DNA of 64,000 bases from Bactericera cockerelli (GCA_024516035.1 CM044960.1:13352818-13416817); one strand, 5' to 3'; positions 23,074 through 33,740 are shown, counted from the first letter of the stretch. Numbers and translations: made by a program. The notes: generated from the letters alone by a model not told the origin.

Positions 23074-24718
23074 CAGGGTGGACCAAAAAAACGTTTACAC
23101 CCGTTAATGGTAGATTACTGACGACATTTCCAGGCCGGATCTGCAATCCGTTTTTTCGGATTCGCCTTTATAACTGCACAAAGTGATTTTTTGCAACTTT
23201 CTGAAAAAGTCCGACTTTGGCTTATTCTTCAGGTCAGAACTTTTTTCCTATTTAAGATGAGTTGATTCTGAACATTTCTGCAGAAAGCCAACAAAATTTC
23301 GATGTTTCTAGCTACACTACTTTGTTTTTTACGATTTGGTTTGGCATCTTTTTTGACACCTGAATAGAAAAAAAATTCTCATGTAAGTTTTTTACACTTT
23401 GAAACACTCAAGATTTTCCCGAGCAAATTTTGGCACAGACATGGGCAAGTTTGATAAAAGTTGGCGGCCACCCCAAGGATGCTAAAAAACACACGATGAA
23501 GAAAAAATAGTCCGTCTATCGTTTCAGAAGAACTTGTGCAGCAAGTCAATGAAAAAGTCGCAGCGATCGTCATGTGGCCCTTAAAACCGTATTCCCCTGA
23601 CCTGGCGCCCTCGGATTTTCATCTGTTCACGAAACTGAAGGAGTTATTGGTTGAAAAAAGGGTTTTCAGCGACGAGGAGCTCAAGGAGACTGTGGAGAAG
23701 TGGCTGTTGGAGGTGGAGCGGAGCGTGTATGACGAAGGCATAAAAAAGTTCGGACCCAGGATGCAGAAGTGAGTGGAACTTGTCGGTGATTATGTGGAGA
23801 AATAAAGGACTATATTTGGAACTTACCCTGTAAATTTTATGAAAATATATGCATTTTTCGAGTTTCAACATCAAGTGTCCCCTTACTTTCCGGACGTGCC
23901 TCGTACCTCCAAAAAAACCATAAGTTGTTGGTGTTACAACAAGTCAGATACAGGTATGAATAAAATATTCCATCAGATTTTTTTTGATAATTAAAAAAAT
24001 ATTGATCGCCGAAAATTGAACATCGGTCATGCGACTATTACTCTTAGCACTAGCACATCTAGCTAACACCACTGACAATCTGAAAAGCACGAAAACTATC
24101 ATTTGAATTTTCCTAAACTGGCTGATGAAGACACGTAAGACCGCGGTATTCAAAAACAGCAATGTAAACAAATTTTGTAAACAATACAAGACGCCCTTAC
24201 ACAGTCTACAGTTAGAAAACTCTTAGGAATTTTGAAGAGTTTTTGGCAAACATCTAATAATTTTTCCCAGAAGATCACGTGATAAAAAATCGTAAAATTA
24301 TTTTTTAGCATCCTCGAGGCGGCCGCCAACTTTTATCAAACTTGCCCGTGTCTGTGCCAAAATTTGTTCGGACAAATGTCGAGTGTTTTATTTAGTAAAA
24401 AAGTTTTTTCGTGTGTTTTTTTTCTGTTCAGGTGTGAAAAAATATGACAAACCAAACCGTAAAAAACAAAATAGTGTAGCTTAAAACATCGAAATTTTGT
24501 TGGCTTTCTGCAGAACTGTTCAGAATCAACTCATCTTAAACAGAAACAAAGCACTGACCCGAAGAATAAGCCAAAGTCGGACTTTTTTGGAAAGTTACAA
24601 AAAATCACTTTGTGCAGTTACGAAGGCGAATCCGAAAAAACGGATTCCAGATCCGGCCTGGAAATGTCGTCAGTAATCTACCATTAACGGGTGTAAACGT
24701 TTTTTTTGGTCCACCCTG
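23074..24718. mobile_element. Fold-back Tc1/mariner-type element with ~416-bp TIRs
   Basis: Ends are CAGGGTGGACCAAAAAAACG and its inverse, both flanked by TA (23072-23073, 24719-24720), the target duplication of the Tc1/mariner superfamily. The inverted repeats run from 23074 to about 23489 and from about 24301 to 24718 with scattered differences. The middle holds a deleted mariner transposase remnant with its own 3' end and about 400 bp of other sequence. The element has no intact transposase of its own. Confidence 0.88.
23490..23903 (+). pseudogene. Deleted mariner transposase inside the fold-back element
   Basis: The frame reads VSEELVQQVNEKVAAI, an N-terminal-half block of mariner transposases, and then jumps to PLKPYSPDLAPSDFHLFTKL, the block carrying the third catalytic Asp, and on to FGPRMQK and a stop. 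The first two catalytic Asp blocks are lost, so it cannot transpose DNA. The sequence CTTTCCGGACGTGCCTCG at 23886-23903 followed by TA looks like this mariner's own right terminus. The left terminus is missing. It was presumably captured by, or inserted into, the fold-back element before deletion. Confidence 0.85.
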
Positions 24719-24720
24719 TA

Positions 24721-25514
24721 TATGTAGGCCGTTGCGTGGCCTCCGGTAGCTCCCAAGTGGAACACCTCTCAGTCCAAAACCTCTCGAGTGCCCTTAAGAT
24801 AAGTTGTAGGGAGTCTCAACACTTCGGCAGCCATCACAAGAGCTCTTCAGAGCGTGGAGATTGGCTGTTTTGCTTTCGGCCGCTGGGTATTTACATCTTT
24901 GTGACATAAAGTCTTCGTCGTTTTTTAAAGTGGTTGTCAAAGCTGGATTTTTCAGAAGACACACGTGTCATTTGAGGGGGTCTGCAGATTTTTTCCTCAT
25001 TAGAAAGCAACGTATATTTTTTTTACACCCAACTATTGAACATTGGTCATTGAGCAATTAAAATGAGCATGGTTTATGAATTTGAATGCAATCCAATGCA
25101 TGGAGTTTCCATAATAATGACACTCCAACTGCTGTAATTAAAGGGACTACATAATATATAATCTACGCGAGCAGTATAACTTATAAGGTTTATTATTATC
25201 GACATCAATTATCAACCAATAACTCCAACGTACATAATTATGATACAACAAGATACATATTATGTACATTTAAATTTATATGTATAATCATAAGAAACAC
25301 TGGCATAAGTTCATGTATTTTGGGCCTCGTAATTGATTCTCTAATGTTTTTAGAACCCTAACGAATAAATGATTTTTCAAAAATTCAAAGTTCGAATCCC
25401 ACCCAGTGCATGAATTTTTCCTCATTTATTTGATTTTTTGACCACATAATAATAAGACTCCGAGGGTTAGGTGGTAGAAAATGCTCAAAGCATGGTGGAT
25501 ACCTTCCACTAAAG

Positions 25515-25551
<37 letters not shown>

Positions 25552-26097
25552 ACCTTTCAAACAATTTTAAATAAAAAAATTAAATGTATAAATTTTCTTC
25601 CACATTGAGAACCACTGGTTGAGGTGAAGAGAGATTGTGTGTTATTACAGAATGCCTAACAAGGGTGTTGTTTCTTAACTTTTCTTTCTGCCATTACAGC
25701 CTTGAGATTAAACATGTTCGCTTTCCATGCATGAAATCCTCCTCACTTTAGTTTGCTGATGAATAAGTGGTTCTGTTTGTTCAGTAGATATTAATACAGT
25801 TATAATAATAATTAATACATTTATAAAAGCGAATCCAGTTGCACTGTTGGATCAGGATAGCGTACCTAAATTGAAATAGAAAATAAATCTTTTCTGAACC
25901 CTGTCCAAGAAGTGACTATGGATTTGGTATGAGGGTGACCACACAACACTAGCATACTCTAAGAGGAAACGTATCAAAGATACATACAGTAGAATAAAAG
26001 ACCCATCGATGTTCTAAAAGTGAAACTGGATATAAGAGAAACCTTGATATAAAAGAAAAAGAGAGAACAATTTCCTGGTCCAGTTTACCTCTCTCTC
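24721..26097. other. Spacer with an unexplained GC-richer patch
   Basis: 24721-24910 is richer in GC than its surroundings and stays open on the plus strand, but no family is recognised. An ATT microsatellite lies at 25509-25548. Confidence 0.4.
25340..25550 (+). repeat. SINE-B copy
   Basis: The B box GTTCGAATCCCACCCAGTGC leads into ATGAATTTTTCCTCATTTAT, TTTGACCACATAATAATAAG and GGTTAGGTGGTAG, then ACTAAAGAGT and an ATT tail. The same order is seen on the minus strand at 12.7-13.1 kb. The 5' end is degraded. Confidence 0.75.
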
Positions 26098-26880
26098 TAC
26101 AGGGTGTCCCGTATACAGATGCAAATATTTTGAGTGTAGGTTCAGCCCACCGTGGACTATCATATGAGCGAAACTTGCAGTGGGGCATTTTGCTTCGTTA
26201 AAGAGTTATGGCCAAATCCCTGTTTTTCCCACAGGTCTAGAGGTCACTTAGATCGATGCACGTTTTTAAAGAAATGGTAGGCAGTAAGTAATTTTTGACT
26301 TCATGTATGGATAGTCATGCATATTTCCCTTGAAATGCAGTTGGTTGCATGAAAAAAATATTGAAAGACCAGAGAGATATTTAATCATAAGTTCAATATT
26401 TTTCTAAAATTCAATTTTTCCCTGTTTTCCCTTTCGTGAATTTAGAGTACTTCTACAATTGCAATTCTGCGTATCACTAGGTAAAAAAATACCCTTTGCT
26501 ATTTTGTTTCAATAAATACAAAGTTCTTTCAGACGCGTGAAGGAACGAATGAGATACGCCTTATCAAACCGCACCAGAAGGAGAGAAACACATCTTTCAA
26601 ATTTTGAATCTGGGCGCTATTGCATTTTGAAGAACACTCGAAGCCTGAAGCGGTCTGTGTGACTATTTTTGTGCCAACTGCAAGTTATAAATGAAAATTT
26701 TCTGAGTACAATTAGTTCTATTAACCAACTACATATTATCAATCAAATCTAATAGTTAAAATAACAAGACGATCAATTTGTTCGGTAGAAGAGAAAGCCA
26801 CAAGCTTTAAACCTCGCCCTTGGTTCGCTACATATTCTTTTGGGTTCTTTTCATTTCATGTCCTGTATTGCAGAATGTAT

Positions 26881-26914
26881 CATGTTTGTAGTTTATCAAT
26901 AAACTACAAACATG
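26881..26914. repeat. Perfect 15-bp-arm hairpin
   Basis: CATGTTTGTAGTTTA and its exact inverse are separated by TCAA, inside the fold-back element's interior. Confidence 0.85.
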
Positions 26915-27039
26915 TATCACTGTATCACCACCCTTGATCAGTCTTTTCACAAATTGTTACCATGTTCATTGTAAAAAAAAATGTAAATAAAGCTTGGTCC
27001 AATTGTTTATAAAATAAAAATAAAGTATTAATAATAATA

Positions 27040-27140
27040 GTAACCTTAAGGTTGGATGTTCGAGTTTTACCCAAGGTTAATTTTCGGCACTATTTGTTAT
27101 GTTTTTGATATCATGATTGTGATAAACACGAAAATGATAT
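27040..27140 (+). repeat. Degraded SINE-A copy
   Basis: GGTTGGATGTTCGAGTTTTA resembles the B-box region and GATATCATGATTGTGATAAA the SINE-A body. Confidence 0.5.
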
Positions 27141-27164
27141 TTTTAATTTTACTTCTAAAAATAA

Positions 27165-27295
27165 AATCATAATTTTTGTTGGTAGCGCAGAGTCTTTCTC
27201 CATGTGTATTCTTTTTCCATAATTACACCACTGGTTGCTGCTTTCGTTGCAGCCTCTCTCATTTTTCCTCATGATAACTATGTGATTCCCTAACC
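27165..27295 (-). repeat. Degraded SINE-C copy
   Basis: TTGTTGGTAGCGCAGAG, TAATTACACCACTGGTTGCT and CTCATTTTTCCTCATGA follow the SINE-C landmark order. The tRNA head is missing. Confidence 0.55.
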
Positions 27296-27365
27296 CCATT
27301 CACATTAAAGTTCACACCGACCGACCACTGTGAATGATCAATTTCCCTCTGTTAAACATCTCAGA

Positions 27366-27614
27366 AGCCAGCGTCGATGGCATGTTGAATACACCGGTTC
27401 CCTTCAGTACACCGAAGTTAAGCGACATCCAGCGAGGTTAAGACTTGGATGGGTGACCATTCAAATTCTAATTCTCGTGACGCTGGCTTTTCCCGGCCCC
27501 ACTCAGGCTGGGTGAGGTCAATGTGAGTAGCAGGTTTGTGAGTTTCCTGCGAATGGAGGGTAAAACCCCCGTCGTGATATGACCATGGCAGTTGAAAGCG
27601 ACGTTAAAACCCCA

Positions 27615-27646
<32 letters not shown>
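27366..27646 (+). repeat. Young 5S rRNA-derived SINE with TSD
   Basis: The first ~110 bp resemble 5S rRNA: GTTGAATACACCGGTTCC, ACCGAAGTTAAGCGACATC (A-box region) and GACTTGGATGGGTGACC (C-box region). A SINE-specific body (CTCAGGCTGGGTGAGGTCAA, GCGAATGGAGGGTAAAAC) and a poly-A tail follow. The duplication AAACATCTCAGA lies at 27354-27365 and 27647-27658. It is nearly identical to the copy at 62046. The open frame across it is not a gene. Confidence 0.92.
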
Positions 27647-27650
<4 letters not shown>

Positions 27651-28254
27651 ATCTCAGAGCAGTGTATTTATACCTCAAATTACGCGCCAATTCTGTTAAA
27701 ATTCAGCCAACTTTGAATTTTCCATCATGATTCAGAAGTGTTTTTTGAGCTTTGTGTGTACTGCGTTCCATGATCTTTAAAGTAATATAAATGAGCTTTC
27801 TTTTTTATAAAACTAAACATAATAGGGTATTTTTTTAACTAGTGATACGCAGAATTGCAATTGTAGAAGTACTCTAAATTCACGAAAGGGAAAACAGGGA
27901 AAAATCAAATTTTAGAAAAGTATTGAACTTATGATTAAATATCTCTCTGCTCTTTCAATATTTTTTTATGCAACCAACTGCATTTCAAGGGAAATATGCA
28001 TGACTATTCATACATGAAGTCAAAAATTACTTACTGGCTATCATTTCTTTAAAAACGTGCATCGATCCAAGTGACCTCTAGACCTGTGGGAAAAACAGGG
28101 ATTTGGCCATATCTCTTTAACGAAGCAAAATGGCCCACTGCAAGTTTCGCTCATATGATAGTCCACAGTGGGCTGAACCTACCCTCAAAATATTTGCATC
28201 TGTATACGGGACACCCTGTATAAAAAAAAATTGAAAATAAAATAATAAGTACAA

Positions 28255-28330
28255 TGAGTGCCTGTGGTGGGATTCGAACTCTTGATCTCCTTTCTGGTGA
28301 GATGATCAAGACTCTTGGTACACAGGTTTA
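28255..28330 (-). repeat. tRNA-like SINE fragment
   Basis: On the minus strand, GAGTTCGAATCCCACCACAG is a B-box/T-arm-like end with an upstream stem-like region. Too degraded to be a tRNA gene; family unclear. Confidence 0.4.
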
Positions 28331-29005
28331 CCGTCGCGGTTTCAAAAGCTCATTGGTAAATTTGTAAGGAAAATGGAGACAAAGGAGAAATGATAAAGGG
28401 AAAGGAATAGACTCTTAAAAAAGTCGTATTGTAGGGGAATAATTGGAGACGGAAACATTTTATTTCAAAAGGAAAGACCAAAGGAATAAACTACAATAGA
28501 GAATAAAATTGAAAGAATAATAAGAAAGGAGAGGAAAAGGGAGAGAGAGGGGGAGAGAAAGAGAGATAGTTTAGGAATAAAAATAAGGGTCAGGTGAAAG
28601 AGAAGTGAGAGAGACGAGAATAGGGACAGAAACACAATCTAAAAGAAGTAACGGCTGAAAAATGGACTGGAAATTTACGATTATGTAAGCATGTGTTTTT
28701 TATAACTCGGTATGGACCTTTCTATGGGCTGTGTCTTAAATCCTAGTTCTTTCTCCGTTTAAAACGCCTTCTTGGTTTTAGAAAGCTAGAAAACCTACAC
28801 AGAAGTGTAAAGTGTTAGGTTTAAATATCCCTCTTAATAGAATTCTGGAAGTTTTCGTTAACCATTGTTTTTGAAATGCTACTTTTACACTTAGGTTTTT
28901 GTAGGTTCTCTATTGTTGTAAATACTTATTACTTCTATATGATGTTTTTCAATTTCATGAAAATGGTCTTGTTGAATAAATATAATTACATGATAACACG
29001 AATGT
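28331..29005. other. Spacer, partly GA-rich
   Basis: Purine-rich at 28370-28640, otherwise AT-rich. No coding signal. Confidence 0.45.
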
Positions 29006-29839
29006 ATGAGGTTGAACAACGTCGACCCTGTTTGAGCGGGATAAGACAAAGTAAAAGAAGAAGAAGAGAAAGAGACAAATAGAGAGAGATAGAAAAGAAA
29101 AAGACAGATAGAGAGAGAAAGAGAGAGTCCTAAAGAAAAGGATAGAAAGAGAGCTTGGGAAAACTTTAGGTACTTCGTTGTGAGTTGGAAAAAAAGTCTG
29201 GTGTATTTTTTCGTGCTTCAGGGATCAAGAACCGAAAGAGAGGGTGAAAAAGAGAAGGGAAGGAATACATGGAAAGAAAGGGAGAGATAGCGGGAGTGAG
29301 AAAGGGGGAGATATAGAGAGGAAGAAGAGGGAAGAAGGGAAGACTCCCCCATTTGTTTTGCATCAGAAAAGAATTTAATCTTATCTTGTGAATCTTCCCT
29401 CAAACTTTGCTCTACTTCTTTCAATACTTGGAAATGATGTTGGTAATACCGAACTATCTGCTAGCAATCTGTAGTGGAGTGGTCTGAGGTAGTAAACCTT
29501 GAATCTATGTAGATTTTGGTGTTCGAATACAGATTGCGTGATGAAAAGAAAACTTTGCATTTTTGTACTACATACTAACATTAACTAGAAAATTCAACCA
29601 TGAAAATGAATTTTCTCTTAAGTGATTTTTATATTGTTTTCATCAATAAAATTGATTCATCAAGTTATGAATTTAACACTTTTATTTGATACATGAGCTA
29701 AACTTGATACGTCAACCGAAATTGACAGTCAGGTAAACCCCTTGGACCCCCAGAAGCAGTTCTGGGCTCTTTCCGTGTCTATTCTGTATTGCAAGTGTAG
29801 TGGATTTTGTTGGTATTATGCATTTAAAACTTTCTATAG
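29006..29839 (-). repeat. Inverted segmental duplication, copy 2
   Basis: Reverse-complement match of 16589-17427. The match stops at 29839 (TTTCTATAG), where a transposon end beginning CCTCCTGAGACCTGG starts. Copy 1 continues past the same point with unrelated sequence. Confidence 0.85.
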
Positions 29840-30082
29840 CCTCCTGAGACCTGGGCATGTTTTCCCGAAAGTACTGATTTAGACCTGGATGTACTGTTAA
29901 AAGTACATAAGACAGATACTGCTTGAGTCCTCGGCATGTATTCCAGAAAGTACTGATTAAGACCTGGCATACTTTTAAAAGTACATGGAATTTAAAAAAT
30001 TCCCGACGGTTTTTGAGAGAAGATAGTAGTGTGAAGTGAAGTTGTCTTATGTACTTTTAAAAGCACATTCAGGTCTCAGGAA
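29840..30082. mobile_element. Transposon terminus with subterminal palindromes
   Basis: It starts CCTCCTGAGACCTGG and contains a tandem block of about 85 bp, each with an ACTGATT-AGACCTGG motif and a copy of TACTTTTAAAAGTACAT, and ends with CAGGTCTCAGGA near 30082. The same motifs recur in 57172-58274. No target duplication could be identified here, so it may be one end of a larger damaged element. Confidence 0.65.
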
Positions 30083-30095
30083 TGTATTCTGGTGA

Positions 30096-30300
30096 AATCT
30101 ATACAATATATAATTATTTTATTACAAAATATTTTCTTCCAAATTTGACAAACGAGGCACTGTGTCCATCACAGCTGCCGCATTCCTCTCTGGATACACA
30201 GAGAAATCCTCTGTTTCAAAAAGGAGGTTTACCTTTTTTCTCTTGATGATTCATACAGTCTTATGCCTACTTCTTTAACAAATTCTTTGGCTTCTTGGTG
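30096..30300 (-). pseudogene. Decayed coding remnant of unknown origin
   Basis: On the minus strand one frame reads HQEAKEFVKEVGIRLYESSR. After a one-base frame change it continues TEDFSVYPERNAAAVMDTVP and RLSNLEENIL to a TAA near 30096. The composition is ordinary protein-like, unlike the low-complexity frames elsewhere. It sits between the subterminal-repeat terminus and the palindrome, so it may be the C-terminal end of a transposase. I do not recognise the family. Confidence 0.5.
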
Positions 30301-30307
30301 TATAAAT

Positions 30308-30838
30308 ATATCCCCCAAAAATACACTTCGTGTGCAAAAGACGCCAAGAAAATAACAATCCCTTGTAAATAGAATTGCCTTGAAAACGATTGCCTAAAAA
30401 GGAATCGATATCAAATGAAGGCCAAGTTCTTGTGAACTGGATATTATCTGCCCACAAAAGAGTCTCAAGTACATGAATCAAGCTGACGATTGGACACGAT
30501 ATTTCCCATTTTTCTGCTTTTTAACAACGCTAAAATTTAACATTGAAAAACTTGGCAAGTTCAAAGCATTTTTTTGATGTTTCAAACTTGCCAAGATTTT
30601 TGATGTTAAATTTTAGCGTTGTTAAAAAGCAGAAAAATGGGAAATATCGTGTCCAATCGTCAGCTTGATTCATGTACTTGAGACTCTTTTGTGGGCAGAT
30701 AATATCCAGTTCACAAGAACTTGGCCTTCATTTGATATCGATTCCTTTTTAGGCAATCGTTTTCAAGGCAATTCTATTTACAAGGGATTGTTATTTTCTT
30801 GGCGTCTTTTGCACACGAAGTGTATTTTTGGGGGATAT
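30308..30838. repeat. 531-bp near-perfect palindrome with coding-like arms
   Basis: By eye, 30308-30543 and 30603-30838 are exact reverse complements over 236 bp. Next to the centre (30544-30602) the arms still pair imperfectly, with a loop of about 12 nt around 30568-30579. Each arm, read towards the outside, encodes the same peptide, including IHVLETLLWADNIQFTRTWP and GNRFQGNSIYKGLLFSWRLL. The right arm ends at ATCAG followed by GTATTT, which looks like an exon-intron donor. A transcript would form a long double-stranded hairpin. The family of the peptide is not recognised. Confidence 0.9.
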
Positions 30839-31164
30839 CAGGTATTTTTGATTGATTACATTGTTTGCCATTTGCTAAATTCAACACATGAAATAAAGTA
30901 GAACAATTATTTTTTATGAAAATATTGATGGCTTATTTTTTTCTGTCTCACCATCCCTTTACTACGGTCCAATATTTCTAAATTATTGTACCTTGATTTT
31001 TTTTTTCAAGGTATAATGTGAATACCTAGGTGCATACAGAATGTTTCGTTGAATAGTGAGTAGTTATTGTATGAGTAACGACTTGATAATTACAACAGTA
31101 TAAATAAATTAATGTAATAGAATTCGAAAAGTGAAGTAGGCTAGACTTACTAATAAATAAATAA
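30839..31164. other. AT-rich spacer
   Basis: Nothing recognised apart from a short hairpin (CCTTGA/TCAAGG) near 30992-31010. Confidence 0.4.
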
Positions 31165-31437
31165 ATGTGTTTCTTTGTGTTATTATATCACAATTTTAGT
31201 GGGTAGCGCAGAATTATTTTCCATATCTTTAATATCCCAATATCTTATTTTTGCCTATAATTCCGCCACTGGTCGCTGCTAACATTAAAGCAGCTACTCA
31301 TTTTTCATCACGAGGTATGAGTGGACTCCGAACACACAAGTACAGAACAGAAAAAATCCTGCCCCGCTGGGGATCGAACCCAGGTCACCGTGCGTGCAAT
31401 GCCTAGCGTGCTAACTCACTCGGCCACTGTGACTACT
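31165..31437 (-). repeat. SINE-C copy with tRNA-derived head
   Basis: On the minus strand the head contains CAGTGGCCGAGTGAGTTAGC (A-box region) and GGGTTCGATCCCCAGCGGGG (B box). The body has CTCATACCTCGTGATGAAAA and ends with CTGCGCTACCCACTAAAAT. Moderately diverged from the copy at 62.8 kb. Confidence 0.8.
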
Positions 31438-31505
31438 TATACTTACTAATTACTAATGCTGCAAAGAGGTCTTGTGCTTCACCACAAATGAATCATACAA
31501 TAACA
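31438..31505 (+). repeat. SINE-C tail in opposite orientation
   Basis: TTGTGCTTCACCACAAATGA and TCATACAATA on the plus strand match the 3' end of SINE-C read the other way, directly next to the head of the minus-strand copy. It is a second copy or an inverted piece. Confidence 0.5.
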
Positions 31506-31898
31506 CAAATCATTGGCGCATTTAACAGGGTTTACATTAATTTAATAATCATGCTCTTATTGTAACTCTATATTCAAGGGATAGAAGCTTCATTTTAATT
31601 TATCGAGATTTTAGACTTTTCGAGATTTCAAATAAAAATGCTACCCAGTTAAGAGAATATTTTACATCTATTGTTTGGTACAACACGTGCTGTAAACGAG
31701 ATTTTATTTGTCTTTTTTGCAAGAAATGTACAATGTGTTACGTAGGTACCCTTTCGCTAGTGTCTAGGTACCTGTGTCTATTTTTTCGAACTCGTAACTT
31801 TTTAACCGAACTAAGGTATAGGTGATTTTCTTGGAATTGTTTTTACACCTCTACCCGTTTAGGTGTGTATACCCGTTTAGGTGTGTATGTGTATTATG

Positions 31899-32320
31899 CA
31901 CTGAGATCATATAACATAGAGGGAACCTTACCTATCTCGAGCTGAACAAATTTATGCGTTAAACTTTGAACAGCTAATGGTCCCTCTTTCAACAAATCCC
32001 GGCCTCTGATTGGTTCAATTTATTTTAATTTTTTGTTTACCTCATGCAGTGGCGGATATCTAAACATCCGTAATTTTCACGTCAGATACCAAGTCATATA
32101 TAACTACATAATAAGTAGAAAATAAGGAAAGTAAAAGAGGAAACAAAGACAAAAACTAATAGGTAAGTATGAAAAAAAGTAAAAACATTATTTTAGATTA
32201 ATTAGGTAGTTTAGGTACCCGGTCCCTTCGCGAGAGAAATATTACTACAACTCCGGCACTGATTTTGACGCAGATCTTGATACATCGGGTTCCCTCTATG
32301 TTATAATTATGATCTCAGTG
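31899..32320. mobile_element. hAT-like MITE with 8-bp target duplication
   Basis: Ends are CACTGAGATCATATAACATA and the inverse of CACTGAGATCATAATTATAA, each continuing into AACATAGAGGGAACC. The 8-bp repeat GTATTATG lies at 31891-31898 and 32321-32328. No open frame. The 8-bp duplication points to hAT or a similar superfamily. Confidence 0.82.
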
Positions 32321-32434
32321 GTATTATGTTTTCTTTGTGTCATTATAAAATCCCCATTCAGGTTTTAGGTCAACACAAGAGAACCGGAATCGCTTACACA
32401 CAATACCTAGTATTGTTATCAAATTAACAATAAA

Positions 32435-32515
32435 TTTTTTGTCGACTCTGGGGTTTCAAGCCTTCCCGATTGAGTAGGGAGGATCTCACCACAGAGCTAA
32501 TCGTATAACATGAAT
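32435..32515 (-). repeat. Possible tRNA-like SINE fragment
   Basis: Minus-strand GGCTTGAAACCCCAGAGTCG resembles a degraded T-arm with a CT-rich stem upstream. Weak. Confidence 0.25.
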
Positions 32516-32637
32516 TCACGTGTAAGTTGTGCGAAATTGTTACAGTACTTATTAAATTGACGAGTCTTGGCTTGCAAGCCTTTGCAATACATATACTAAA
32601 ACTAAAGATGACTTTTGCCAGACCTAATTAAGGCGCG

Positions 32638-32845
32638 TTGAATACATCAATTCACGTAGGATCACCAATGTTATACAAAGTTTAGCGAGGTGAAGACTTC
32701 GTGATGCTGGCAATCCAGCCCAACCTAGGCTGGGTGAGGTTAATGTGGGCAGCAGGTTTGTCAGTTTCCTGCTAATGGAGGGTAACACCCCCGTCGTGAT
32801 ATGCAGTTGAAAGCGAAGTTAAACCCACATTAAATTTTTTAAATA
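32638..32845 (+). repeat. Older 5S-derived SINE copy
   Basis: The head is worn (GCGTTGAATACATCAATTC) but the body CTAGGCTGGGTGAGGTTAAT, GTTTCCTGCTAATGGAGGGT and CCCCCGTCGTGATATGCAGT is clear. Confidence 0.8.
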
Positions 32846-32849
32846 TGTG

Positions 32850-33708
32850 GGTCCTGACTAGGTGGGTCCAATAATTATAATTATTTTAGTTTTGTAAACA
32901 TTAAAAATTAAATTATTAATTTCTTAGTTTCAGTAAAATTTCTTACGGTATAATTGTTAATTATATTGAAAGAAAGTTTAATTGTTAATTGATCAATCAA
33001 TCCTTATAAAAAGCCTTAAAGATATTATATTATGTATTTCATTGAATAATTCACTGACTCACATCTTGAAAATTAAAAAAAACCAACTAGTCGAAAATAG
33101 TACATCTATAATATCTAAAAACATAATGGAGGTCGGTGAAAGAAAGATAAAACACCCTACAGTTGAGGAACTAATCAATACCTTAATTTTATTTCATTTA
33201 CAAGTGTGGTATTCCGAGACACGGAGAAGACACTCCAATCCAAAATAATGTTGTGCGCTACCAATGACTTAAGAAGCTTATAACTTAAAAACCGTAAATT
33301 TTTCGAAGATGGCTATTCTGACGAGGAATCATCTGCCAAAACTCAGGAATATGTCTTGAAAGTTTCAGCTCGATACAATAAAGCCTTAATAGCGATTCAT
33401 GTGATTACGTGAAGAGAGGTCGGTGAACGTCAGAAATCAACAAAAAGTGTTATAACTCATAAATGGTTATAATAAAAAAAAATTACATAGAATAAAAAAA
33501 GCTGTAAATTGGTCAAATAATTAACATACAAAGTTTCAGCTTTCTAACATCAGCCACATTTGAGATATGGGCGGTACCGCCAAAGCGCCGCCGAGTGACC
33601 GCGGAAGTTTTTTTTTGTTAAAAACCTCGAGCTGCAAGCATTTAAAACTCATAACCAAATTGGCATAGCATAAACTTGAACAATATGTCCGTGGTAAGCT
33701 GAATGCGG

Positions 33709-33740
<32 letters not shown>

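Larger units (their letters stand above)
26100..28218. mobile_element. Second fold-back Tc1/mariner-type element, ~395-bp TIRs
   Basis: Ends are CAGGGTGTCCCGTATACAGA and its inverse, flanked by TA (26098-26099, 28219-28220). The inverted repeats run to about 26495 and from about 27824. The interior holds SINE remnants, a small perfect hairpin (26881-26914) and a young 5S-derived SINE (27366-27646). No transposase frame is visible. Confidence 0.88.

Noticed and set aside
24301..24718. Right arm of the fold-back element taken as an LTR
   Set aside because: It is inverted, not direct, relative to 23074-23489, and TA flanks support a DNA transposon.
27330..27515. Open frames at 27330-27515 and 62001-62195 with the same peptide
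   Set aside because: The shared peptide is the translation of two copies of the 5S-derived SINE, not a conserved gene.
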